Assembly (NCBI GenBank): GCA_964017125.1
Contig: OZ024914.1
Coordinates: 17,598,494-17,662,493, forward strand
Length of the DNA stretch: 64,000 bases
Direction: 5' to 3'
From: Flabesymbios commensalis
Taxonomy: Eukaryota; Annelida; Polychaeta; Terebellida; Flabelligeridae
Under the pieces are notes generated by a model. That model had not been told where the DNA came from. It worked only from the letters and a program-made list of their open reading frames with translations, and searched no databases. Each line of letters starts with the position of its first letter. The first letter of the stretch is position 1. Positions 58,801-64,000 of the stretch are shown here, piece after piece. Both the position numbers and the translations under genes were made by a program.

Positions 58801-58878
58801 TGGAAACGATGACTAGGTTTGTCCCCGCTATTGATGACGTAAGCCATGTCTGACGTCAGCACAAACGGCACGCGGTCC
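46657..58878 (-). CDS. PIK3C2: Class II PI3-kinase (PIK3C2 family), C-terminal ten exons, gene continues off the right edge
   Basis: The joined exons give about 406 residues in one open frame ending in TGA. In order they encode the end of the PI3/PI4-kinase catalytic C-lobe ([29 protein letters not shown]), a complete PX domain ([24 protein letters not shown]) and a C2 domain ([28 protein letters not shown]). Kinase + PX + C2 in this order is specific to class II PI 3-kinases, which make PI3P and PI(3,4)P2 on endocytic and endosomal membranes. Vertebrates have three paralogues; PIK3C2A and PIK3C2B are the closest by eye, and an invertebrate single-copy gene is likely. All nine introns are GT-AG and phases match at every junction. 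The catalytic and activation loops are not in the window. I am very sure of the family, not of one-to-one orthology. Confidence 0.96.
47011..47120. mobile_element. Palindromic MITE, family D, in PIK3C2 intron
   Basis: CCCAGCCAACACGGGCTATT ... inverse ending CCCCGTGTTAGCTGGG, with TA on both sides. AACACGGG/CCCGTGTT replaces the common AACACGAG/CTCGTGTT, a paired change. Confidence 0.8.
47279..47525. mobile_element. TTAA-flanked MITE, family A, in PIK3C2 intron
   Basis: TTAACCCCTAAAAAGCCGGC ... TTGCCGGTTAAAGGTTTAA. Hairpin at 47441-47484 with intact arms. It starts 60 bases after the donor of exon i. Confidence 0.8.
47585..47710 (-). CDS. PIK3C2: PIK3C2 exon i: C2 domain core
   Basis: The acceptor ccattacag and donor AATG|GTGAGT bound 126 nt, exactly 42 codons in phase 0, encoding [20 protein letters not shown] then [20 protein letters not shown] and EM. 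PDPYVK and KRKTKI...NPTYNE are C2 hallmarks; the basic patch KMTKRKTK fits binding to acidic phospholipid. Confidence 0.97.
48248..48360 (-). CDS. PIK3C2: PIK3C2 exon h: start of C2 domain
   Basis: The acceptor ttttttttcacacag and donor GATCTG|GTGAGT bound 113 nt encoding [20 protein letters not shown] then [17 protein letters not shown]. It matches the vertebrate VKLSISYRNGTLFIMVMH strand pair that opens the C2 fold, ending at the first Ca-loop Asp (KDL). A tRNA-derived SINE in the same orientation lies just upstream of the polypyrimidine tract. Confidence 0.95.
48384..48695 (-). mobile_element. Dimeric tRNA-derived SINE in PIK3C2 intron, sense to the gene
   Basis: On the minus strand it reads GAGCCGTGGTTCAGCGGTTA (A-box) ... 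TCACGCCGGAGCTAGGGTTC, then GGCTCCGTGGCCGAGAGGTA GCGTGCTCG, the CATCCTCAAGAAG tail and an ATTT/ATTC repeat end. Same head-linker-second-head order as the copy at 1125. Its 3' tail ends about 24 bases before the acceptor of exon h. Confidence 0.8.
48703..49285. repeat. Tandem array of three 194-bp units, each with a family D palindrome
   Basis: ATAATCCCAG recurs near 48703, at 48897 and at 49091. Each unit has a ~118-bp palindrome (ACAACGTCGGCCCAACG...CGTTGGTCCAAC) and a 76-bp spacer with GCTAGAAAACAAAG and TTCGTGTTTGCTCTRCCTCATT (R = A or G). The spacer is repeated too, so this is tandem duplication of one insertion. Confidence 0.85.
49785..49889. mobile_element. Palindromic MITE, family D, in PIK3C2 intron
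   Basis: AACCCAATGTTGTTTTAATG TTGATCCAGTG ... CAACATTGGGTGAACGTCTC GTAGTTGCTG. The left end is worn. Confidence 0.7.
49918..50113. mobile_element. TTAA-type MITE, family B, at the donor of PIK3C2 exon g
   Basis: TCAACCCTTACAGTGCGGGG ... CAGAGCTTTAAGGGTTAG. It contains GGGGATCGATCAATCGATCAATCCCC hairpin sequence (in two overlapping parts) and CCCTTTGGTCACCAAGG. Its right end touches the sixth base of the intron. Confidence 0.75.
50120..50201 (-). CDS. PIK3C2: PIK3C2 exon g: end of PX domain
   Basis: The acceptor ttcttccag and donor AAAG|GTAATC bound 82 nt (27 codons plus one base) encoding [20 protein letters not shown] then [17 protein letters not shown] matches TFFHPLLRDE of vertebrate PIK3C2. 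Intron bases after the donor run directly into the terminal repeat of a TTAA-type MITE (CTAACCCTTAAAG), so only about six intron bases precede the insertion. Confidence 0.95.
50222..50451. mobile_element. TTAA-flanked MITE, family C, in PIK3C2 intron
   Basis: TTAACCTTTAGAACACTGAC ... CATCAGTGTGCTAAGGGTTAA, 230 bp. Hairpin at 50264-50307 in the TCTCGCTACCGCGA orientation, near the left end. It lies 21 bases upstream of the acceptor of exon g. Confidence 0.75.
50808..50913 (-). CDS. PIK3C2: PIK3C2 exon f: PX domain second half
   Basis: The acceptor ttgacag and donor AGAG|GTATGTG bound 106 nt (one base plus 35 codons) encoding [20 protein letters not shown] then [21 protein letters not shown] matches the conserved class II PI3-kinase PX loop, with an Arg expected to contact the phosphoinositide. 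The helix that follows is typical of PX. Entry phase 2, exit phase 0. Confidence 0.95.
51000..51893 (-). other. Intron of PIK3C2, nothing recognised
   Basis: AT-rich. No MITE terminus or exon seen on either strand. Confidence 0.45.
51894..52018. mobile_element. Palindromic MITE, family D, in PIK3C2 intron
   Basis: TCCCAGCTGGCACGCGGCCA ... GTTGGGCCAGCATCGCTGAC ... CTTAACGCGTGGTTGCTGAG; arms worn, centre clear. Confidence 0.65.
52019..52984 (-). other. Intron of PIK3C2, nothing recognised
   Basis: Near 52271-52330 AGCATGGCGCTCAGTAATGG / ACATGGCGCTCAAGAAGG / AGCATGGCGCAGC form a loose short repeat. No other structure. Confidence 0.4.
52985..53075 (-). pseudogene. Two decayed partial copies of the 3' end of PIK3C2 exon e
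   Basis: On the minus strand the exon end reads CTGGGATTATTCCCACTTGT TCGTCTTCCGTCACTCACAA ACAAG. Inside the intron, about 45-60 bases apart, lie AATTATTTCCACCAGTTTGT CTTGAATCACTCAG and CTGGGATTATTTACACTTGT CCGCCTACTCACAAACAG. Neither keeps the reading frame or a good donor. Confidence 0.6.
53086..53222 (-). CDS. PIK3C2: PIK3C2 exon e: PX core with phosphoinositide-binding motif
   Basis: The acceptor gtttgtttag precedes ATTTACATC, and the donor is CAA|GTTAGT. 137 nt encode [20 protein letters not shown] then [20 protein letters not shown] and PSLTNK. RRYSEF is the classic PX motif that binds 3-phosphoinositides, and FQELHHKL fits the following helix. The 3' end of this exon appears twice more, decayed, just inside the next intron at about 52985-53075. 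Confidence 0.96.
53541..53640 (+). mobile_element. tRNA-Ala-like SINE head
   Basis: GTGGCACAAAGGCTAGAGCG resembles an A-box region, CACTTTGCAATT an anticodon loop with TGC, and CCAGTTCGAGGCTCG a B-box. Extra bases before the B-box mean it cannot fold as a working tRNA. It lies in an unusually GC-rich ~550-bp patch in an intron of PIK3C2. Confidence 0.4.
54495..54716. mobile_element. MITE, family F, in PIK3C2 intron
   Basis: CTCGCAAGCCTAAATTTACC ... GATGTAAAATGATGGTTTAA TGCATCGCGAGG; same order of landmarks as 41810. CTCGC / GCGAG may be its termini. Confidence 0.65.
55119..55186. repeat. Hairpin element, family E, in PIK3C2 intron
   Basis: CGAAAGGGTCTTATTTGCCA and the inverse of TGGCAAATATGACCTTTTAG enclose about ten bases. 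It ends 26 bases past the donor of exon d. Confidence 0.55.
55213..55288 (-). CDS. PIK3C2: PIK3C2 exon d: start of PX domain
   Basis: A 76-nt exon between acceptor cgttacag and donor TAC|GTATGT encodes [20 protein letters not shown] then PEKYY. It corresponds to the GRISDV ... KGYIYVVKV segment that opens the PX fold (first beta strands). Entry phase 2 and exit phase 0 fit both neighbours exactly. A small inverted-repeat hairpin element starts 26 bases downstream of its donor. Confidence 0.93.
55739..55980. mobile_element. TTAA-flanked MITE, family G, in PIK3C2 intron
   Basis: TTAACTCTTAAACAGCTAAG with GCGCGACTATAGTCGTTTTT at the left and AATATGTTTAA at the right, 242 bp. Hairpin at 55889-55930 with a shortened left arm (GCACAAGTTGTGGATCGCGG). 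Confidence 0.65.
56213..56338 (-). CDS. PIK3C2: PIK3C2 exon c: end of kinase domain
   Basis: The acceptor ttttttcag follows a run of T, and the donor is ACAG|GTAAAG. 126 nt with phase 2 at both ends encode [20 protein letters not shown] then [29 protein letters not shown] and LSF match the final helix of class II PI3-kinases and the linker into PX. The complementary strand is also open here, which is a shadow of this exon. Confidence 0.94.
56430..56667. mobile_element. TTAA-type MITE, family A, in PIK3C2 intron
   Basis: TTAGCCCTTTAACTGCCGGT ... TTGGCAGTTAAAGGGTTAA. Note paired change: AACTGCC/GGCAGTT here against AACCGCC/GGCGGTT in other copies. Hairpin at 56582-56625. Confidence 0.8.
56953..57148. 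mobile_element. Family C-like MITE, decayed, in PIK3C2 intron
   Basis: TTTACCCTTTAACCACAAAG at the left, hairpin remnant at 56995-57039 (CCCACTTGAAATTGTG ... CCACTTCTAATGGG), then CACGTTTCACGTCTAAAAGA. Confidence 0.5.
57238..57336. mobile_element. Palindromic MITE, family D, in PIK3C2 intron
   Basis: CCCAGCTAACACGAGGCATT ... GGGCCGACGTTGGCGACGGC ... CAACGCCTCGTGCTTACTGGG. GAGGC/GCCTC replaces GAGAC/GTCTC on both arms. Confidence 0.8.
57355..57536. mobile_element. Family C MITE, inverted and decayed, in PIK3C2 intron
   Basis: ACCAGTTGTTAAAAGT, TCTTAAAACACTGATAT and the hairpin at 57453-57495 are the reverse of 50222. Ends are worn (CAGTGCCCCAGGGCTTAG). Confidence 0.6.
57742..57848 (-). CDS. 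PIK3C2: PIK3C2 exon b: kinase C-lobe helices
   Basis: The acceptor ctgtttag precedes ATGAGTCAGTCG, and the donor is CCAG|GTATGT. 107 nt give 35 codons plus two bases (phase 2). The residues [18 protein letters not shown] and the end [10 protein letters not shown] align with the LSCGIPEL ... EADATTYFTRL block of vertebrate PIK3C2. The first codon being ATG is a coincidence of the splice site, not a start. Confidence 0.94.
58722..58878 (-). CDS. PIK3C2: PIK3C2 exon a: kinase C-lobe
   Basis: The acceptor ttttcag precedes GGACCGCGTGCC, and the donor is CTG|GTAAGTC. The exon has 157 nt: one base completing the previous codon, then 52 codons beginning [18 protein letters not shown] and including [13 protein letters not shown]. 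This is the stretch just after the activation segment in PI3-kinases and is close to identical to the vertebrate class II block. It ends in phase 0. The exon upstream of it (catalytic loop, DFG) is not within the remaining 5 kb that I could read. Confidence 0.95.
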
Positions 58879-58930
58879 CTGAAAAAGGAAAAAACTCAAG
58901 TTATCCGCTGTTACGACATTATACTGTAGA

Positions 58931-59036
58931 AAACATTGAGATGTTTACCCAATGCTGGCTTAATGTTGGGCCAGCATTAAACCCACTGCTGGCTTAATGT
59001 TGGGCCAGCATTGGATCAATTATCGTGTTTGCTGGG
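58931..59036. mobile_element. Palindromic MITE, family D, rearranged
   Basis: The half TTTACCCAATGCTGGCTTAA TGTTGGGCCAGCATT occurs twice as a direct repeat, then TCGTGTTTGCTGGG. One arm seems to have been copied over. Confidence 0.65.
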
Positions 59037-59041
59037 TACGC

Positions 59042-59282
59042 GAGCTCATCAATCTGAAAACCTTCTCTAGACCTTACGAATGCCATTTTTATATGCATAC
59101 ATATGCCAGTAGAGCCTCCTGATCTGAGTTTTATTTGGTAGGGTGAATCTGGGAACACAGAACGCTGGTGGTCTGAGGCTGAGCACACTACCGATAAACT
59201 TTGTTTCTCTGAAACCTGGATATCTTGATTGATGGGGAACGATATCTGGTGTGACAGACGATGACGTTAACCATTACAACAT
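59042..59282 (-). mobile_element. Decayed dimeric tRNA-derived SINE
   Basis: Minus-strand GTAATGGTTAACGTCATCGT, GTTCCCCATC, then GTTTCAGAGAAACAAAG and GTGTGCTCAGCCTCAGACCA match the two heads and linker of the SINE at 1125, with many changes. Confidence 0.55.
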
Positions 59283-59294
59283 GGTCACCGCTCT

Positions 59295-59403
59295 TCCCAT
59301 TTAACACTAGACGTTGATCCAATGCTGGTTTACTGTTGGCGCACCGTCTGCGACGCTGGTCCAGCATTAAACCAGGATTGGGACAATGTATTGTTTACTG
59401 GGT
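59295..59403. mobile_element. Palindromic MITE, family D
   Basis: TTCCCATTTAACACTAGACG TTGATCCAATGCTGG ... CCGTCTGCGACGCTGGTCCA GCATT ... TGTATTGTTTACTGGG. Confidence 0.7.
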
Positions 59404-59957
59404 TGGGAAATGAAGGCTTATAGCTATACGTTCAGAATCATTTGACCGGCGTGGACATATATTGACGGGACGAATTGTATATGGGTACGTGTAGATTTTT
59501 TAAATATATGTAATAAATACTGTACATTTCTTTTAAATTTTAGAGGCTGCATGCTGGGGCCCGAGAGCCAAAAATACAATACAAAAAACAAACGACTATG
59601 CAAGGAATATAAAATTGCGACAGCATTGGAATATAAAATTGTTGGGGTCTAAATGTCAGGTTAGTAGACGACATTTGAGAAACGCAAATTCAACACAGGT
59701 CTTCCACCAAAATTGGTGGCAGCACGGGAAGCTGCTTCAGCCTTGCATCCGACTTTGCATCCAGTAACACAAGCCGGTATTCCGCAATTAGTTTGACCTT
59801 ATTTGTGTCAGCCATCTGATTGATCGAGACCACTTTAGTTATTGCTTTCATTGTCTGTTGGACACGGTGATCTCTATTACAACATATAATTCTTCTATCC
59901 AAAATATATTACAATCACCCGTGCAGCGATACACAAAACGCGCACGAAGTGGGTATT

Positions 59958-60068
59958 TCTCAGTAAAAACGACGCGTTGAACTAATGTTGTTTTAATGTT
60001 GGGCCAGCGTCGCAGACGGTGGACCAGCATTAAAACAACATTGGGCCGATGTCTCGAGCTTGCTAGGT
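59958..60068. mobile_element. Palindromic MITE, family D
   Basis: TCTCAGTAAAAACGACGCGT ... TTGGGCCAGCGTCGCAGACG GTGGACCAGC ... GTCTCGAGCTTGCTAGG. Confidence 0.7.
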
Positions 60069-60199
60069 GATTCATATATACTTTTGAAACCTGCAACATT
60101 TAGGCAAGGTAAACTGGTAAAGATGCAGACTTCGCTTTGGTGCCACTTATTTCATGTGATCAAATCTCAAATCTCATGGGATCTATACATCTTAGAAGC

Positions 60200-60292
60200 T
60201 TACCCAGTAGATAAGATACGCTGACCCAACATCGAGGATGGTGTACCAGCATTAGCTCAACATTGGGTCAAAATCTCTCGCGCGCAGTGGGC
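60200..60292. mobile_element. Palindromic MITE, family D, decayed
   Basis: TTACCCAGTAGATAAGATAC GCTGACCCAAC ... CAACATTGGGTCAAAATCTC TCGCGCGCAGTGGG. Confidence 0.55.
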
Positions 60293-60423
60293 TTAAGCTC
60301 ACCATTGAGTGAGAAGCTCGTGCTCAGCAGGCTGAGGCGTTGATCGCGTGGATGATTTCTACACAGCTTTTCGTATCATTTATTTTGGAGTGATCTGCGA
60401 GTGGTGGATGTTTGATGACCAAT

Positions 60424-60608
60424 TCAACACTTAAAGCGCTGAATCACTTTCGTATAAACCATTGAGACCAATTTCAATTTGAAATCATCATAAATGTCTA
60501 AGTTAGCTCTTCTGCTTCATTATACGTATTTTTACTCTCACAGTGCTGGGATCGACTGTAGACGTCAGATTCTGACATCTGAAGTCGATCCCCGCGCTGT
60601 GAGGGTTA
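60424..60608. mobile_element. TTAA-type MITE, family B, inverted
   Basis: CACTTAAAGCGCTGAA at the left; GTCGATCCCCGCGCTGTGAG GGTTAA at the right, with the inverted pair GTAGACGTCAGATTCTGACATC. Opposite orientation to 531. Confidence 0.65.
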
Positions 60609-60687
60609 AATCTTAGTAATTACCAGTCACTTGAAAGCTGCGGACCGATATCGCGGTGGCATACTGCAGATTCAAGTGCCTGCATAA

Positions 60688-60925
60688 TTAACCCTTATCC
60701 TGCTGAATTAAATCATTTAAATTTTCGACCACTTGAAGTTGTGTCTCGCTACCGCGACCCACAACTTCAAGTGGTCGAAAATTACTGATATTTGTTTAAT
60801 TTGACACCAAATATTCGAAAATCTTGATAACTAAACACTTATTTCATTCCCAATATAACTGTGATTTAATCAGCTAAAAACGGATTAAAAACTACTATAG
60901 TGGTGATCAACTGGCAAAGGGTTAA
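60688..60925. mobile_element. TTAA-flanked MITE, family C
   Basis: TTAACCCTTATCCTGCTGAA ... GATCAACTGGCAAAGGGTTAA, 238 bp, both TTAA intact. Hairpin at 60730-60773 with an extended outer stem (TTTTCGACCACTTG / CAAGTGGTCGAAAA). Confidence 0.8.
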
Positions 60926-61046
60926 ATAAGATAGTTGAGGGATATAAGGGTGTGAGCTAATCACAATGCTAATGAGAATTAATTACAATATTATAGAGTA
61001 GATTGATAATGACATACTACTGGTATCATAATTGATTGCCTTGATG

Positions 61047-61280
61047 CTAACCCCTTGATCGCCAGTCACGACTAAAATTGTTTTCAATTCTTTGAAATTA
61101 AACACATCAAATAACATGTTTTTGAGCCACACATTTGATTGATTAGCCATATTTACAACACCTTGGCCTCTAATTGAACTGACATGTGTAACTTACACAC
61201 TCTTGGAGTGTGGCTCGCGATACACACTTCACGTGGGCGAAAATTTAATTATACACATAACCTGGGCCTTTAAATGTTAA
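61047..61280. mobile_element. TTAA-type MITE, family G, decayed
   Basis: CTAACCCCTTGATCGCCAGT with CACGACTAAAATTG at the left and CTTTAAATGTTAA at the right. A worn hairpin at about 61195-61240 (CTCTTGGAGTGTGGCTCGCG). Confidence 0.5.
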
Positions 61281-62896
61281 TACATGCACGATTACGCATT
61301 CAATTTTTATATTTTGACGAATTATACCAAAGATTTTATTGATTATCCCACGATCATGTACGTGTCTGAGATATGGTAATTTGTGTTAACCCTCCGTGTG
61401 CTACAGGCGTGTTATTCCTTCTGGAAACTCCTACACTTCAGTAAGTGCTCTCAATTAGTGAGGAGCGAGTTCTATCATGCAAAGTCGAAATTGCTCATGC
61501 AACCTACTTATTGTTGATTAATATACATTTCAAACAAGTATTCTAGAATGTTTTTTAAAAAAGTACGTTTTTTTTAATTATTACATAATTATATCTAATG
61601 ACATATTAGTATCTCTCTCCGTAGATCCGCATAAATTATGGAGAGTTCATAATGTTGACATATTGCCACCCATTATGCCCGTTGTTATATATTGTCAATC
61701 ATTATTCCCGTATATATTATAAATCAATCATGAAGCGTTGGCGCAAAGCTAAATATAAACAGAAACAGATAGGTTGGCCCGATATGGATCAGCTTTGTCT
61801 AGCAAGTTGTAATAGTAGCACCGTCCCTTATTGAATATACATATATATGAAATCGGCTTTGTTTCGATACGTACCGCATGACATGAGACACAACAGAACA
61901 GTTACACCAAACGTAAGTTGTCCCTTATATTCTTAAGTTGCAAGCTATTATTTTCCAACTGCTATAAGAAAAAAACCTGCTAATAATTAATCTAATTTAT
62001 TTTGTCGTTAACAAAATGCGATCACAGATACAATTACCAAACGATTTTAAAACATGTTTTTATTGTGTCCATAATACTTCACAGTTTCTGAATAATAAAG
62101 CAACTTAGTAATTCACACAACTCTGTTTTGAGACTGTAATTTGCACTTAAGCAGGAAATGATACCAATCTATACCGTGCAAAGCCAAAAGGTTGTCTCTG
62201 CTTACTTTACTTTGCAGAACAGTATAATACATCACTGTAAACACGAGTATTACAGTACTTCATTTAGGTCGCTGTGATGACGTCCGATATAGAAAAAAAC
62301 ATAACATAATTCAAGTTCAGTGAGTTGTCTGTCTGCTTGTCGTGCAAATGTCGCTTAAACTTTCACGGTTACCTATAAGCCACCAGATGAACCTCACCCA
62401 ATAACTCAGTGTATCGCGTCCCCTCCACTCAATGCTGAGATCGCCATATTTACTGCACGAGTAAGTGAATATTGATTAACACCGCTTTCTTCACAAAGAT
62501 GGCATTATCGCGACAGAAGGAAGACTGAAGTCGGGACCATGCCCTACTATGCCTTCAGGGTTCTTTATACATGTGGTGCACAGTACCATAGACAGCACTG
62601 CACACTCCAGGCCTTTGAACAGTTTGGAACACTGCTTATGCACAACCTCGAGGACAAATATCCGACCCAGACGGGATTCGAATCCAGTACCTCTGAGTTT
62701 CGAGCCACAAACGGATCGAAAGGGCCATCGGGGCCGACATATTTACCGTACATGTATAGTAAATGCCACTTCAAGTGGGTGAAAAGTACAAATTTATGTA
62801 CAATGAGAATAAAAACATATGCCAATCTGGCAAATTTGGGGCTCCTTTTCCCTTTAAATTTTCTTGTTTGGCTGAAAACAGCTGGTGATTAGCGCT
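61281..62896. other. Upstream intron or flank of PIK3C2, no exon seen
   Basis: At 62665-62705 GACGGGATTCGAATCCAGTA is a B-box-like palindrome (tRNA-derived repeat, minus strand) but without a clear head. Several frames of 60-117 codons here have no motif. Confidence 0.4.
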
Positions 62897-63071
62897 TGAA
62901 CCCTTTCAGAGCGGGGACCGACTACGGACGTCAGAATCTGACATCTATACAAAGTCGATGCTCGCAATGAAGTAATATATTTATAATGACCGTAGACCCA
63001 TAACATGAAGCAGAAAGAGCTAACTGAGACATTTATAATGATTTCAAATATTTCAGCGCTTTGAGGATTAA
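62897..63071. mobile_element. TTAA-type MITE, family B
   Basis: TTGAACCCTTTCAGAGCGGG ... TTTCAGCGCTTTGAGGATTAA, with GGACGTCAGAATCTGACATC. It shares its right TTAA with the next element. Confidence 0.65.
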
Positions 63072-64000
63072 CCCTTAGCCTGCTCAGTTAATTAATTTTA
63101 TTCAAATTTTCACCTACTTGAAATTTGAAGGTGTCTCTCGCTACCGCAACCCACAAGCAGTGTGCGACACTAACGCTCGACCGCTCGACCCAGTCCAGTA
63201 ATCCTGGCACCGGGCGAGTACACATTCTCAGGCACTGGACCTGCTGGTCGAGTATATATTCAAGGCCTTATCTGCTTATGTAACGTTACTATGCCTATAC
63301 TAGTATTGTCAGCATGTCTGACCAGTGCATGGATAGTCTGCATGCAGTAGCGGTATTAAGCCACGCGAAATTGGTTAGAGCTCCCTGCACGTGCTAGCCT
63401 CCATCCACTCTCACGCCGCCACTGTGAACGCGCTGGCAGCAGTTGTAACTGGTGTGTTAACACAGGCTGAAACCCTATGCAGCCACGGCCCGCTTTATTG
63501 GCTTAGACAACGCAGTTACCATCACATTTCAACTTTGAATGTTCCCATTTGGGCACGACAATATCCAAATATGGTATTTGTTTTTAGACACATCAGAATA
63601 ATAGAAATGCGTCGGCATACTGTATAATTGCTTTTAAAAGACGTAGGTCTAACTGATTAAATTTTGGTCTAATTTCACACAGTGTGTAAGCCTTAAGCAG
63701 ACCGTCCCGATGACGTCATCTACTCTTGCCCCCCTTAGCCCGCCATTGATCAAATGGTGGTTTATCATCTCTGCAGGGACATCGTGTATACATGTGCGCT
63801 AAACATTGGTTCAGTGCTGCAACAGCTCGTTTGGGGTTGAGCACGTGTCAAGTCCTGTGTCTCTCGGCGCTACTATGGTAGAAAAAGATCCATACCTCAC
63901 ATATTTGGATGACCAGTGGACGCCAACTGGTAACAGTCAAAACATGAGCTAGCGCGAAAAACAGCTTCAAATCTTACTTAACATTAAGCCTATACATTGA
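63072..64000. other. Upstream intron or flank of PIK3C2, no exon seen
   Basis: The first 95 bases begin a family C MITE (TTAACCCTTAGCCTGCTCAG, CACCTACTTGAAATT, TCTCGCTACCGCAACCCAC) that breaks off. Near 63181-63250 CTCGACCCAGTCCAGT and ACTGGACCTGCTGGTCGAG form an inverted pair. Confidence 0.4.

Noticed and set aside
59690-59902. A 70-codon minus-strand frame upstream of the kinase exons
   Set aside because: Does not match any class II PI3K segment and lacks clear splice sites; partly abuts a family D MITE.
62539-62892. A 117-codon plus-strand frame
   Set aside because: Open on three frames at once, contains a B-box-like tRNA-derived stretch, no domain.
58879-64000. Search for the preceding PIK3C2 exon (catalytic loop, DFG, HIDFGKFLGH block)
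   Set aside because: No minus-strand match found by reading; the exon is probably beyond the window.

Overview
This is animal nuclear DNA, most likely from a marine invertebrate. It is AT-rich, has GT-AG introns, is crowded with small repeats and short hairpins, and is scattered with the motif TAGGCCTA. I cannot fix the species. A deuterostome (hemichordate or echinoderm) would fit, but that is a weak inference. I see no bacterial, CRISPR or virus-like gene content.

The one clear host gene is on the minus strand at 58878-46657. Ten exons, each with matching splice sites and phases, encode the last ~406 residues of a class II phosphatidylinositol 3-kinase (PIK3C2 family): the end of the kinase C-lobe, then a PX domain, then a C2 domain and the stop codon. 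The upstream exons (rest of the kinase, helical and N-terminal parts) lie beyond the right edge. Its introns hold most of the MITEs seen here, and four lie within about 70 bases of a splice site.

Layout. 1-5.2 kb: intergenic DNA with a dimeric tRNA-derived SINE bearing a 15-bp target duplication, several TTAA-flanked MITEs and one possible small minus-strand exon. 5.2-14.3 kb and 23.7-33.2 kb: two direct copies of a ~9.1-9.5 kb segment, mostly non-coding and ending in a dead CR1-like LINE (LINE A). Between them (14.9-23.2 kb) lies a stack of nested or truncated mobile elements: LINE B with an ORF1 carrying zinc knuckles and an SGNH esterase domain, a 1.7-kb terminal-inverted-repeat element, a 242-bp tandem duplication and the 3' end of a poly(A)-tailed LINE. 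33.2-39.2 kb: the 3' part of LINE A copy 2, intergenic DNA, and LINE C ending in an ATT repeat. 39.3-39.5 kb: a tandemly doubled CRE + TATA module that looks like a promoter. 40-46.5 kb: MITE-rich intergenic DNA downstream of the kinase gene. 46.6-58.9 kb: the kinase gene. 59-64 kb: a further upstream intron or flank, again full of MITEs.

The strongest pattern not explained by ordinary annotation is a hairpin, CACTTGAAGTTGTG / CACAACTTCAAGTG, closed by a tandem G-A mismatch, a TCGC/GCGA inner stem and a GNNA-type loop. It recurs at least 14 times inside several TTAA-flanked MITE families whose outer sequences differ, and some copies show paired (compensating) stem changes. A second palindrome family (TCCCAGC ... 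GTTGGGCC ... GCTGGGA) has about 20 copies, nearly all between 43 and 60.5 kb.
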